A DNA stretch of 32,535 nucleotides from Candidatus Sigynarchaeota archaeon. GTDB lineage: Archaea > Asgardarchaeota > Lokiarchaeia > Sigyniarchaeales > Sigyniarchaeaceae. Location of the stretch: assembly GCA_030587525.1 (NCBI GenBank), contig JAUQYW010000355.1, positions 1 through 32,535 of the forward strand. The letters run 5' to 3'. The notes beneath the pieces are model-generated. The model was not told the origin of the DNA. It saw only the letters and a program-made list of their open reading frames with translations, and ran no database searches. Positions 1 to 7,081 of this stretch are shown here, in pieces. The translations under genes were made by a program, and so were the position numbers. Each line of letters begins with the position of its first letter. The first letter of the stretch is position 1.

Positions 1-2
1 AA

Positions 3-179
3 CGAAAGAAGCAAACCCTGCTGAAACTCATGAAAGAGGTTCCTGTCGTCGATGTCCTGGAGATCCTGTCAAAAACATTGCCACGCAGGTGCGTGCGATT
101 TCTAGAGGCCGAAGAAAAGGTTGCAAGGAAAGTTCATGCTATGCTCGGAGCAAAGCTCGAGTTCGCCACTATCGGATAG
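3..179 (+). CDS. C-terminal part of an unrecognised protein (partial)
   Basis: An open frame enters from the left edge and ends at a TAG at 177-179, giving 58 residues. The peptide is charged and probably helical (it begins RKKQTLLKLMKEVP and ends LGAKLEFATIG), with a composition like real coding sequence; the other two + frames give a stop within 24 bases or a cysteine/arginine-rich nonsense peptide. No motif is recognised, so no function is offered. It is followed by 222 bases without a gene before the membrane-peptide/gelsolin/RING cluster, so it probably belongs to a separate transcription unit upstream. Confidence 0.5.
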   Translation, partial: RKKQTLLKLMKEVPVVDVLEILSKTLPRRCVRFLEAEEKVARKVHAMLGAKLEFATIG

Positions 180-306
180 CAAATTGGGGGCATGAACAGA
201 AATCGGTGAGGACGATGTAGAGAAGAGCATGGCGGGATCGAAAAAAGATAGGAAAGAATGGAAGAAAGGCTTGAAGAATCAATGACCGGTCGAAAAACTT
301 GAGGCT

Positions 307-384
307 TTTCCAATAACGTCTCCTACATGTCAGCGCATGTCAAAGGTTATTTCCAATAACGTCTAATACATGTCAAAGCACATG
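307..384. repeat. Two-copy 43-bp-period direct repeat before the gelsolin cluster
   Basis: The 15-mer TTTCCAATAACGTCT starts at 307 and again at 350, and each copy continues into a TACATGTCA block and a second, degenerate CATG half (GCGCATGT at 333-340, GCACATG at 378-384). Spacing is 43 bp, about four helical turns. It lies 18-95 bp before the first ATG of the cluster (402). A TATA-like stretch TCTAATACAT (363-372) sits in the second copy and would place transcription start near 395. Either a local duplication or a pair of regulator sites; only two copies, so not a CRISPR array. Confidence 0.6.
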
Positions 385-401
385 CCATAAGTCGATGCAT
401 T

Positions 402-539
402 ATGCCGCGATATCGCACCGGAAAATTGACCGCAGCAGAAAAGAACAGGAGAAACCTGGGCTTCGCGATCATCTTGATTCTACTCATTTCCTTGGTCATC
501 ACGCTGGTCGTGTTCATGTCGACGTTCAAAGGCAGTTGA
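402..539 (+). CDS. Small single-pass membrane protein (45 aa)
   Basis: An ATG at 402 opens 45 codons ending at TGA 537-539. The peptide has a basic N-terminal half (MPRYRTGKLTAAEKNRR), then one strongly hydrophobic stretch of about 20 residues (residues 20-39, AIILILLISLVITLVVF core) and a short tail FMSTFKGS. This is a tail-anchor-like layout, by the positive-inside rule with the basic N-terminus in the cytosol. The next gene starts 8 bases later, so the two are surely co-transcribed. I considered Sec61-beta, but its conserved Pro/Gly motif before the membrane span is absent. Function unknown; the link to the gelsolin-like protein is inferred from position only. Confidence 0.6.
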   Translation: MPRYRTGKLTAAEKNRRNLGFAIILILLISLVITLVVFMSTFKGS

Positions 540-547
540 AAGAAGCC

Positions 548-1273
548 ATGAGCGAGAAAAAAGAGAAGGAAACGGTCAAGATATTCCGCTTCAACAAGGA
601 CCTGGGAGAGTTCGAGGAAATTCCACCTGAGAAGATACCACCAGATGGCATCAAGAAACTGCTTCAAGATAATCCGACGGATTCTTACGCCATATTTCAA
701 GTACCTTACATCGTTTGGTTATATCACGGTTCCCAGACGTCCGTGCAGACCAAGTTCACGTCGGCGAGGATGATCTCGAAGCTGCGCGATGATATCCTGC
801 TGGGGGCAAAGATCGTGACGGTCGACGAGGGGAGCGAGCCACTCCCGTTTAAATTCGTCACGAAGATGGCAGACCCAAAGGATTTCGGCATAGAGCAAGG
901 CGCGGCGGAATACAAGCCCGCGTACACGGGCACCGAGGAGGATATGACCAAGCTCGAGAAGATGTCGCTAGAGAAAGTTTCCCTCCTGCTCGAACAAATT
1001 CCCACACCTGACGGTTTCGAGCGCGAAGTGGTTATCCACGACAACGCACTCTATGCCGTGAAAAACGCGCGTCGCAGGTTCATGGGCTCTGAAATCGAGG
1101 AAATCGAGTTGATCCCGCTCCCGAAAGATGCGAGCATCGAAAGTGGCACATATCTCGCCAAAGATTTAAATCCCAGATTGTTCTTCGAGAATAACAAGCT
1201 CTTGCTCATCGAATTGCTCCGGAAAACCGAACAGCGGAAGAAGCAAGAAACCTTGTTTGACAAGCTGGCGTGA
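548..1273 (+). CDS. Gelsolin-like domain protein
   Basis: 241 residues from ATG 548 (an in-frame ATG at 395 would overlap the membrane peptide and add a shadow sequence). Residues about 10-106 follow the gelsolin repeat: an N-terminal strand and acidic turn (KIFRFNKDLGEFEEIP), then a hydrophobic core (YAIFQVPYIVWLYHGSQ), a helix with alternating charges, and a strand ending KIVTVDEGSEPLPFKFV, which matches the gelsolin pattern ending in V-x-E-G-x-E-x-x-x-F. Gelsolin repeats bind and sever actin in eukaryotes, and Asgard archaea encode short gelsolins acting on their own actin-like proteins (established). The C-terminal half (about 130-241) is unrecognised: a linker, a small alpha/beta segment and a basic tail. 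It lies between a membrane peptide and a RING-type gene, suggesting a membrane-linked actin or protein-turnover role (inference). No actin gene is in the window. Confidence 0.7.
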   Translation: MSEKKEKETVKIFRFNKDLGEFEEIPPEKIPPDGIKKLLQDNPTDSYAIFQVPYIVWLYHGSQTSVQTKFTSARMISKLRDDILLGAKIVTVDEGSEPLPFKFVTKMADPKDFGIEQGAAEYKPAYTGTEEDMTKLEKMSLEKVSLLLEQIPTPDGFEREVVIHDNALYAVKNARRRFMGSEIEEIELIPLPKDASIESGTYLAKDLNPRLFFENNKLLLIELLRKTEQRKKQETLFDKLA

Positions 1274-1306
1274 ACGCCAACCGCTGGCAAGAGAGGTGCG
1301 TGGCAA

Positions 1307-1678
1307 GTGGATGAAAATTCCAAGGAAAAACAAGATGACGACAAGACCATAACCAATATCAAGTTCAAGGCACTTGCCATAAAAAAAGACATCCCGATCG
1401 ATTTTTGGAAAAAAAAAGACGATGCCGATTCCGACGAGCCCACGATTCTCGAAGTGCACGAGGCAAACGAGGGCGTGCCGGTTCGGGGCAAATGCATCGT
1501 TTGCTATAAACCGATTTACCAGAACGATGCCGATGTCTTTTCATGCCCGAATTGTAGCCGTGAAGCGCATTACCTTTGTGCGACGATCTTCATCACGGAA
1601 CACCAGATTTGCCCGGTATGCTCGTCAAAGCTCCAAATCAACAAAACGACTGGAAAGTACACGGTCGTGAAGAAATAA
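1307..1678 (+). CDS. Small RING-type zinc-finger protein
   Basis: 123 residues from a GTG start preceded by a GAGAGGTG ribosome site about 9 bases upstream. Eight metal ligands are visible: C63-x2-C66, C80-x2-C83, H88, C91 and C102-x2-C105, i.e. a C4HC3 cross-brace pattern as in RING-variant or PHD fingers, with C-P-x-C at the last knuckle as in RING. Residues 1-60 are charged and probably disordered. RING proteins act as ubiquitin ligases by docking an E2, and some Asgard archaea carry compact ubiquitin systems that include small RING proteins (established). Here no E1, E2 or ubiquitin gene is nearby, so ligase activity is inference; a purely structural zinc protein is possible. It follows the gelsolin-like gene by 33 bases, probably in the same operon. 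Confidence 0.65.
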   Translation: MDENSKEKQDDDKTITNIKFKALAIKKDIPIDFWKKKDDADSDEPTILEVHEANEGVPVRGKCIVCYKPIYQNDADVFSCPNCSREAHYLCATIFITEHQICPVCSSKLQINKTTGKYTVVKK

Positions 1679-1681
1679 ACC

Positions 1682-1729
1682 AGCATTGAAAAGTAAAATA
1701 AATGGCTCGTGCTTATTTTAGAATGAGCC
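1682..1729 (+). other. Intergenic motif and weak hairpin after the RING gene
   Basis: Just after the RING gene stop, AGCATTGAAAAGTAA (1682-1696) recurs with one change at 4858-4872, after the tsr3 gene. It is followed by a 7-bp imperfect hairpin (GGCTCGT at 1704-1710 pairing with ATGAGCC at 1723-1729). This may mark a transcript 3' end or processing site between the cluster and the aIF2-gamma gene; no T tract follows the hairpin. Confidence 0.25.
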
Positions 1730-1768
1730 GGATCGAATACCACGAGACCGGCACCACCACACGCTTGA

Positions 1769-3226
1769 GTGAACCACGCCTTGGGAAAGAAAAAACGGCC
1801 AATAAAATCATCGGACGATGTTGAAGTACCGGAGGAGGAACCACAAGAAGTATCCGCCTCGGAAGGAGCCCAGCAAGCTCAGGAAATGCCGCAAGAAGTG
1901 TTCAAACCCGTCGATAAATCCAATACAACGATGGAGGAAGCAGAAAAACTGCAAGCCGAGATGAACCTCGGCACGTGCGGCCACGTGGATCATGGCAAGA
2001 CGACGTTGGTCCAGGCGTTATCTGGCGTGCGAACTGACCGGTACTCTGAAGAGGTCGAGCGAGGCATCTCGATCAAGCTCGGTTATGCAGATACGATCAT
2101 TGCGCGCTGCACCAAGTGTCCAGAGCCGGATTGCTATTGGACCAAGGAAATGATCAAGCAAGAGTTCCTGAAGAAGGGACAGAAGGCAAAGGAAATCACT
2201 TTCAATAAGTGTCCAGCATGTGGCGGGGACATCAAGGTTTTGCGCAAGATATCGTTTGTCGATTCACCTGGCCACGAAATTCTCATGGCGACCATGCTTT
2301 CTGGTGCATCCTTGATGGATGGGGCCATGTTACTCGTCGCAGCCGACGAGAAAGTGCCCCAACCACAAACCCGGGAGCACATGGCTGCCCTGGATATTAT
2401 GAACATCAAGAACATCGTGATCGTGCAAAACAAGATCGATGCTGTTCCCCGGGAGAAATCGATCGAAAATTTCCAGGGCATCGTAGCCTTTACGAAAGGA
2501 ACCGTAGCGGAAAATGCGCCGATCTTGCCTGTATCGGCCGTGTTCAAAACAAACTTGCACGAGCTGGTCATGTATATCGAAAAATACATCCCGACCCCCA
2601 AGCGAGACCCAGCGAAACTCACGCGATTTTTCATCGCGCGAAGCTTCGATGTCAATAAGCCTGGAACTAAGATTCCCAACTTGCAGGGCGGCGTGTTCGG
2701 AGGTTCCCTCGGCGGGGGAATGTTGAAGATGGGTGACGAGATCGAGATCAAGCCCGGCTTGAAGCTGGACGACAAGTACGTTGAATTGACCACGATGATA
2801 GAATCCATAAGCGTGGGTTCCGCTCTTGCCGATCAAGCAGGCCCGGGAGGACTGCTCGGCATAAAAACAAAACTTGATCCAAGCATTACGAAATCCGATG
2901 GCTTGATCGGTTGCGTGCTTGGAAAGAAAGGTCAATTGCCCCCGTCGACTGATAGCATCGCGATCAGTGCACAGCTGCTCGATCGCGTGGTCGGCACGCA
3001 GGATGGCTCCATGAAAGTCGAACCACTCAAGATCGGCGAGAACATCCTCGTCTCCATCGGTACGACAACGACCCTCGGGGGAATTACATCGATCACGAAA
3101 AATAAGGTCCGCCTTAAGCTCGTGCGCCGGATATGCTCTGACCCGGGAATGCCCCTTGCGATCTCGCGCAATTTCAACAATCGCTGGCGGCTCGTGGGTT
3201 GGGGAAAGCTCGAGGAAATCTCTTGA
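1769..3226 (+). CDS. eif2g: Translation initiation factor aIF2 subunit gamma
   Basis: 485 residues from GTG 1769. The GTPase subunit of aIF2, which carries initiator Met-tRNA to the small ribosomal subunit. G1 is GHVDHGKTT (71-79), G3 DSPGH (165-169), G4 NKID (221-224); the gamma-specific zinc knuckle is C114-x2-C117-x4-C122 with C148-x2-C151 between switch regions. EF-Tu-like domains II and III follow. Archaeal gamma subunits are usually about 410 residues; this one has an extra 60-65 residue acidic, low-complexity N-terminus (Glu, Gln and Pro rich). An ATG at 1931 (codon 55) could restore a standard length, but the extension keeps good codon character, so I keep the long start with reserve. 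It is followed by the deoxyhypusine-synthase-family and Tsr3 genes, a translation neighbourhood. Confidence 0.95.
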   Translation: MNHALGKKKRPIKSSDDVEVPEEEPQEVSASEGAQQAQEMPQEVFKPVDKSNTTMEEAEKLQAEMNLGTCGHVDHGKTTLVQALSGVRTDRYSEEVERGISIKLGYADTIIARCTKCPEPDCYWTKEMIKQEFLKKGQKAKEITFNKCPACGGDIKVLRKISFVDSPGHEILMATMLSGASLMDGAMLLVAADEKVPQPQTREHMAALDIMNIKNIVIVQNKIDAVPREKSIENFQGIVAFTKGTVAENAPILPVSAVFKTNLHELVMYIEKYIPTPKRDPAKLTRFFIARSFDVNKPGTKIPNLQGGVFGGSLGGGMLKMGDEIEIKPGLKLDDKYVELTTMIESISVGSALADQAGPGGLLGIKTKLDPSITKSDGLIGCVLGKKGQLPPSTDSIAISAQLLDRVVGTQDGSMKVEPLKIGENILVSIGTTTTLGGITSITKNKVRLKLVRRICSDPGMPLAISRNFNNRWRLVGWGKLEEIS

Positions 3227-3263
3227 ACTCGCCAAGTCATACCAGCAAATCTTTCATCAAACC

Positions 3264-3299
3264 AGTTCTTTTTTCGAATCCATCGAATAGACCTTTTTT
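3264..3299 (+). terminator. Putative terminator after aIF2-gamma
   Basis: The gap after the aIF2-gamma stop carries T tracts at about 3269-3274 and 3293-3298, around a small perfect hairpin TTCGA-ATCCA-TCGAA (3273-3287). T-rich ends terminate archaeal transcription. The second tract ends only seven bases before the next start codon, so read-through into the next gene is also possible. Confidence 0.35.
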
Positions 3300-3305
3300 C
3301 ACGGG

Positions 3306-4262
3306 ATGATTATGGTAAAACCCGAGGAATCAAAACATGTCTGCAACGTGGACCAGTTCAACATCGAAAAGGGGGAAACAATTTCCACGCTGATGAAATC
3401 ATTTGCCGGTACCGGATTCAACGCGAAGCGCCTCGGCATGGCTTGCGAGATCTATGAAGCAATGGTGAAGGATAGGAAATGCGTGAAGATCATGACCCTC
3501 GCCGGCGCCATGGTTCCTGCTGGGATGCGCGCCGTCATCTCGGACTTCGTCCGCAGCGGGTTCGTCGACATCCTCGTGACCACCGGTGCCAACCTCACCC
3601 ATGATCTCATCGAAAGTATTGGCTGCCATCACCAGCAAGGATCCGATCAAGTTTCTGATGCGGAGCTCCACGAACACGAGATCAACCGCATTTATGACGT
3701 GTTTATGCCGAATAATGCTTATGAATCGATGGAAGATTTCATCCGGACGCTGAAATTTGACAAGACAATTCCCGTCGTCGAGTTTCTGGATTTTCTCGGG
3801 GGTGAATTGGAGCGGCTACCTGCAGAAGCCGTGCGGGACTCGATCCTGCGCACGTGCCACGAGAAAAAGGTGCCGATCTACTGCCCCGCGTTCACGGATT
3901 GCGGCCTCGGCATCCAGCTCGCCATGAACAACCGTGGGTTGAAGCTCGATCTCTTCGAAGACCTCAACCGCATGATCGGCAAGGCGTGGGATTCCGAGGA
4001 CGTTGGCGTGTTCATCATTGGCGGCGGGGTGCCGAAGAATTACACGTTCCAGGCTCTGCAATTCTCCCCGAACAGCGCGAGTTATGCGATCCAGGTCACG
4101 ACGGATCGCCCGGAGCCGGGTGGCTTGAGCGGCGCGACGCTGAGCGAGGCAGTCTCGTGGGGGAAGGTCAACGAAAAGGCGAGGACCATCACGGTCATCT
4201 GCGACGCGACCATCGCCGTGCCGCTCATCCTGGCATACTTGAAAGACACTTGCACGGCTTAA
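3306..4262 (+). CDS. Deoxyhypusine synthase family enzyme
   Basis: 318 residues. True deoxyhypusine synthase transfers the aminobutyl group of spermidine to a lysine of aIF5A, using NAD and a catalytic lysine. The family is clear: TLAGAMVPAGMR, DILVTTGANL, a FIIGGG loop, and EAVSWGK with catalytic K287 and a conserved glutamate (E281). Two positions differ from the human enzyme as I align them: the loop after GGG reads VPKNYT where human has VVKHHI (spermidine-contacting His288 becomes Asn), and GGLSGA replaces GSDSGA (Asp316 becomes Leu). These resemble the DHS-like subgroup, some members of which make homospermidine or other polyamines. Its place between aIF2-gamma and tsr3 favours a translation role; the active-site differences favour a DHS-like one. 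The start could also be ATG 3312. Confidence 0.8.
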   Translation: MIMVKPEESKHVCNVDQFNIEKGETISTLMKSFAGTGFNAKRLGMACEIYEAMVKDRKCVKIMTLAGAMVPAGMRAVISDFVRSGFVDILVTTGANLTHDLIESIGCHHQQGSDQVSDAELHEHEINRIYDVFMPNNAYESMEDFIRTLKFDKTIPVVEFLDFLGGELERLPAEAVRDSILRTCHEKKVPIYCPAFTDCGLGIQLAMNNRGLKLDLFEDLNRMIGKAWDSEDVGVFIIGGGVPKNYTFQALQFSPNSASYAIQVTTDRPEPGGLSGATLSEAVSWGKVNEKARTITVICDATIAVPLILAYLKDTCTA

Positions 4263-4269
4263 ACGGCGA

Positions 4270-4815
4270 ATGACCATGGCCGAGCCGGAATCACCGCCAG
4301 GAACGCGCAAACCATTCCCGCTCCAGTTGCACGTGCTGCATTTGGACCAGGACGATCCCAAGAAGTGCACGGCCAAGAAGTTGAAAAAATTCGGATTCGT
4401 CCGGTTGCACCCGACCTTGAGGACCGTGCCTGTGCAGTCCATCAAGCTCGATCCCTATGCCGACACGGTCATGAGCATCATGGACCGCGACATCATCTTG
4501 CGCCACGGGCTGACCGTTATCGATTGCTCGTGGAACGAGGCAAGCAGCGTGTTCAAGAATATGCGGTTAAAAAATGGCCGCCGGCTCTCGGTCATTTTCC
4601 TCGCGGGGAACCCCATCAACTATGCCATGCCCGGTAAGCTTAGCTCGGTCGAGGCTTTCGCCGCGGCCTTGATCATCACGGGTTTTTTCGAGGAAGCAGA
4701 AGTCTTGCTTTCGAAATTCACGTGGGGGCACACGTTCCTCGAACTCAACAAGCCCCGCATCGGCGAGATAAAAGCAGAATTGGCATCGCGAGGAATCAAA
4801 CCGGCGCGCCCTTGA
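4270..4815 (+). CDS. tsr3: Tsr3-type rRNA aminocarboxypropyltransferase
   Basis: 181 residues, close to the usual archaeal Tsr3 length. Tsr3 transfers the 3-amino-3-carboxypropyl group of S-adenosylmethionine to a hypermodified pseudouridine of small-subunit rRNA. Seen here: the N-terminal LQLHVLHLDQDDPKKCTAKK segment, the invariant DCSWNEA motif, and the SAM-pocket region with AGNPINYAMPGKLSSVEAFAAAL, where the N-P-x-N-Y and SxVEAFAA patterns are diagnostic. It begins 7 bases after the previous stop (ATG 4270, with an alternative ATG at 4276), so it is translationally linked with that gene. It converges on the chaperonin gene; the 65-base gap between them holds a repeat motif shared with 1682-1696. 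Confidence 0.9.
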   Translation: MTMAEPESPPGTRKPFPLQLHVLHLDQDDPKKCTAKKLKKFGFVRLHPTLRTVPVQSIKLDPYADTVMSIMDRDIILRHGLTVIDCSWNEASSVFKNMRLKNGRRLSVIFLAGNPINYAMPGKLSSVEAFAAALIITGFFEEAEVLLSKFTWGHTFLELNKPRIGEIKAELASRGIKPARP

Positions 4816-4880
4816 CTGGCACGGGCTAGAATCGCAATTGTAACGAGAAAAAAGAGGAGTATTGAAAAGTAAGTTGATTT

Positions 4881-6521
4881 TTAGTCCATGTCAGGCTCGC
4901 CGCCGGGTGGAGGACCTCCGGGACCGCCCTTGCCGCCACCGGCCGATTTCCTGGATTGGATTACATCATCGATGCGCAAGATCGTGCTCGCTGCTTCCGT
5001 TGCCGATTTCAAGGTTTGCTCGATCACGACCTTGGGTTGGATCACGTTCGCGGCCATCATATCTTCGACCTTGCCCGTGAAAAGATTGATCCCCGCGTTT
5101 TTCTGTCCTTCCTTGTGCTTGGACCGGAGTTCGACGATCACGTTGACCGGGTCAATACCACCATTCTCTGCGAGCACAGCAGGAATGATCTCGAGCACGT
5201 CCGCGAAATATTCGACGGCAATTTGCTCGCGACCGCTGACCGTTTCCTTGAATTTCCTGAGGACCGATGCGAGTTCCGCCTCGATCGCCCCGCCTCCGAC
5301 AACGAAGGCGGGATTTTCGATGGCATCCGCGACGACGCAGAGCGCATCGTGCAAGGCGCGGTCGAGCTCGTCGAGAACATGTTCGGTGCCGGCACGGACG
5401 AGCATAGAAACGGATTTCGGGTTCTTGCATTCCTCGATGTAGATCATCTGGTCCTTGCCCGTTTTACGTTCCTCCGCGAGCCCGGCGTTGCCGAGATCCT
5501 TGGCCGTGAGCTCGCGAACGCTGTTAATGACGCGGGCATGAGTTGCCCGGGCGAGCTTGTCGATGTCGGACTTCTTGACACGCCTGATGGCCATAATACC
5601 CGCCTGGGCGAGAAAGTTTTGCGCGTCATCATCGATGCCCTTCTGGCAGAACACGACGTTCGCACCCGCAGCCTTGATCGCATCAACCATCTTCCGCAGC
5701 ATCTTCTCTTCCTCGTCGAGGAATGCTTGCATCTGGGCTGGGTTCTTGATCTTGACCTCGGCATCGAACTCGGTCTTGGTGATCTCGAGCGCAGCGTCGA
5801 GAAGGGCAATCTTCGCGCCCTCGATGCGCTTGGGCATGGACGAGCTCACGACCTCCTTGTCGATGATGAGGCCCTTGATCAGCCTCGTCTCGTGCATCGA
5901 GGTTCCTTCTTTCTTGATGATCTGGATGTTCTTGATGTCACAGATAGCCTTCCCATCGCGCATATCCTTGATTTCAAGGCACGCGTCGACGACGATGTCT
6001 GCCATAATATCTTTCTCGCCAGCGATTCCCTTGCTGTTCATGGAAGTCCTGGCGAGTTGCTTGAGAATTATTTTGTCATCCTTAGGTATTTTCGAGGCGA
6101 TCGCGTCGATCGTTTCTATCGCCTTGTCCAACGCGATCTTGTAGCCTTTCACGATGACGGTCGGGTGGATGCCTTGATCGAGCAATTCCTGGGCCACCTT
6201 GAGCAGCGTGCCGGCGATGAGAACCGTGCTGGTCGTCCCGTCCCCGACCTTCTCGTCCTGGCTCTTCGCCAGCTGCACCATCATCTTGGCCATAGGATGA
6301 TCAGCTTCCATCTCGTCCAAGATGGTCGCGCCGTCGTTCGTGATGGTCACGTCACCGAGATTGTCAACCATCAACTTGTCCAGACCTTTTGGGCCCAATG
6401 TTGATTTGATGACCTCGCTGATGGCCATGGCAGCGGCGATGTTATTTTTCTGGGCGTCCTTGCCCGTCTTGCGCTCGGTGCCCTCTTTGAGCACGAGCAC
6501 GGGTATTCCTTCAAGAGTCAT
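4881..6521 (-). CDS. thsA: Thermosome subunit (group II chaperonin)
   Basis: 546 residues, full length. Subunits form a double-ring ATP-driven folding chamber in the cytosol. Visible motifs: the N-terminal strand, LGPKGLDKLMVD with TNDGATIL, the nucleotide-binding GDGTTS (93-98), the apical region with its helical lid, and VVGGGAIE plus a conserved C-terminal domain (NVIVELRSKHKEG). The tail is the usual Gly/Pro/Met-type flexible end (GGKGGPGGPPPGGEPDMD). The reverse strand carries long open frames caused by GC-rich codon bias, which are shadows. It is convergent with tsr3. Candidate TATA boxes lie at 6602-6608 and 6570-6585 in the upstream gap. Only one subunit type is in the window; archaea often have two or more elsewhere. 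Confidence 0.97.
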   Translation of the reverse strand: MTLEGIPVLVLKEGTERKTGKDAQKNNIAAAMAISEVIKSTLGPKGLDKLMVDNLGDVTITNDGATILDEMEADHPMAKMMVQLAKSQDEKVGDGTTSTVLIAGTLLKVAQELLDQGIHPTVIVKGYKIALDKAIETIDAIASKIPKDDKIILKQLARTSMNSKGIAGEKDIMADIVVDACLEIKDMRDGKAICDIKNIQIIKKEGTSMHETRLIKGLIIDKEVVSSSMPKRIEGAKIALLDAALEITKTEFDAEVKIKNPAQMQAFLDEEEKMLRKMVDAIKAAGANVVFCQKGIDDDAQNFLAQAGIMAIRRVKKSDIDKLARATHARVINSVRELTAKDLGNAGLAEERKTGKDQMIYIEECKNPKSVSMLVRAGTEHVLDELDRALHDALCVVADAIENPAFVVGGGAIEAELASVLRKFKETVSGREQIAVEYFADVLEIIPAVLAENGGIDPVNVIVELRSKHKEGQKNAGINLFTGKVEDMMAANVIQPKVVIEQTLKSATEAASTILRIDDVIQSRKSAGGGKGGPGGPPPGGEPDMD

Positions 6522-7081
6522 AAGTTCATCACATTTAGCGTGGATATTCTTTAACGGGATTGAATGATCGAAAATTAAAAAATTTTGCCGACATGGACTT
6601 CTATATAAGCAAGCCCGGGATTCGTTCGACTGGCTGTTCCGGTGCCCTTGACGAGGGAGGGAGGGATTTATAAACCGCGAGGCGAATAGTAACTTAATTC
6701 AATCGGGTTGACATCATGGTTGCTGCGTACCGGACTTTTTCATGGTCCTGGCGGGAATAAACAGATACGCACAAGCGGATGCAACGATAGTCTAGCTAGC
6801 GTTTTTTCTTCTTTCGCACCGATCGCGTGAAAAATGAACGAGCGGGCCGCATGCGTCGTTTTCCTTTTCACGCGTACCGTCGATGTTTTTGAAATCCAGC
6901 GTGCGTTACTTCTCGTAAGTATATAACGAGTTAGCGAGGCACGTGATAGACATGTATACGTCGATGTTAAGAACGTAATCTTGATGTTATTCATTATCAA
7001 CAACGCATAAAAACAAAGAATAAAAAATAAAGTTATAACCCGAAGAACAAACGAAAAAAAACATACACAAAGGTATCTACT
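6522..7081. promoter_or_regulatory. 560-bp divergent regulatory region, chaperonin / trpB2
   Basis: No credible gene is seen (an 87-codon minus frame at 6740-7003 has no family resemblance and low coding character). For the chaperonin (minus) there are TATA-like boxes at 6602-6608 (reads TTATATA) and 6570-6585. On the + side a TTTATAAA at 6667-6674 and AAGTATATAAC at 6917-6927 could start transcripts; the second would give trpB2 a leader of about 130 bases. AAAGGT at 7069-7074 is the trpB2 ribosome site, 7 bases before ATG 7082. The region also contains the long inverted repeat listed separately. Confidence 0.55.
6824..6874. repeat. 51-bp compound inverted repeat (possible structured RNA)
   Basis: CGCGTGAAAA (6824-6833) and TTTTCACGCG (6865-6874) are perfect 10-bp inverted arms. 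Inside them, AACGA (6837-6841) pairs with TCGTT (6856-6860), leaving small internal loops and a GC-rich apex. The element lies about 45 bp before a TATA box of trpB2. It could be a small RNA, a processing hairpin or a DNA site for a dimeric regulator; it has no T tract on either side that would make it a plain terminator. Confidence 0.5.

Noticed and set aside
307-384. Possible CRISPR array
   Set aside because: Only two copies, imperfect, with no further repeat-spacer units and no cas gene nearby.
402-539. Sec61-beta assignment for the small membrane protein
   Set aside because: Size fits, but the conserved Gly/Pro residues before the membrane span are missing and the context is not secretory.
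395-547. Longer N-terminus for the gelsolin-like protein (51 extra residues)
   Set aside because: It overlaps the better-looking membrane peptide in another frame, has no hydrophobic core or family likeness, and the ATG at 548 has a purine-rich site (GAAAG) just upstream.
4956-6404. 482-codon open frame on the + strand opposite the chaperonin gene
   Set aside because: It is antisense to a full-length chaperonin, is rich in Asp, His, Arg and Leu as expected of a shadow of GC-biased codons, and matches no family.
6740-7003. 87-codon minus-strand frame in the chaperonin/trpB2 gap
   Set aside because: Crosses the long inverted repeat and the TATA box of trpB2, has no ribosome site and no coding character.
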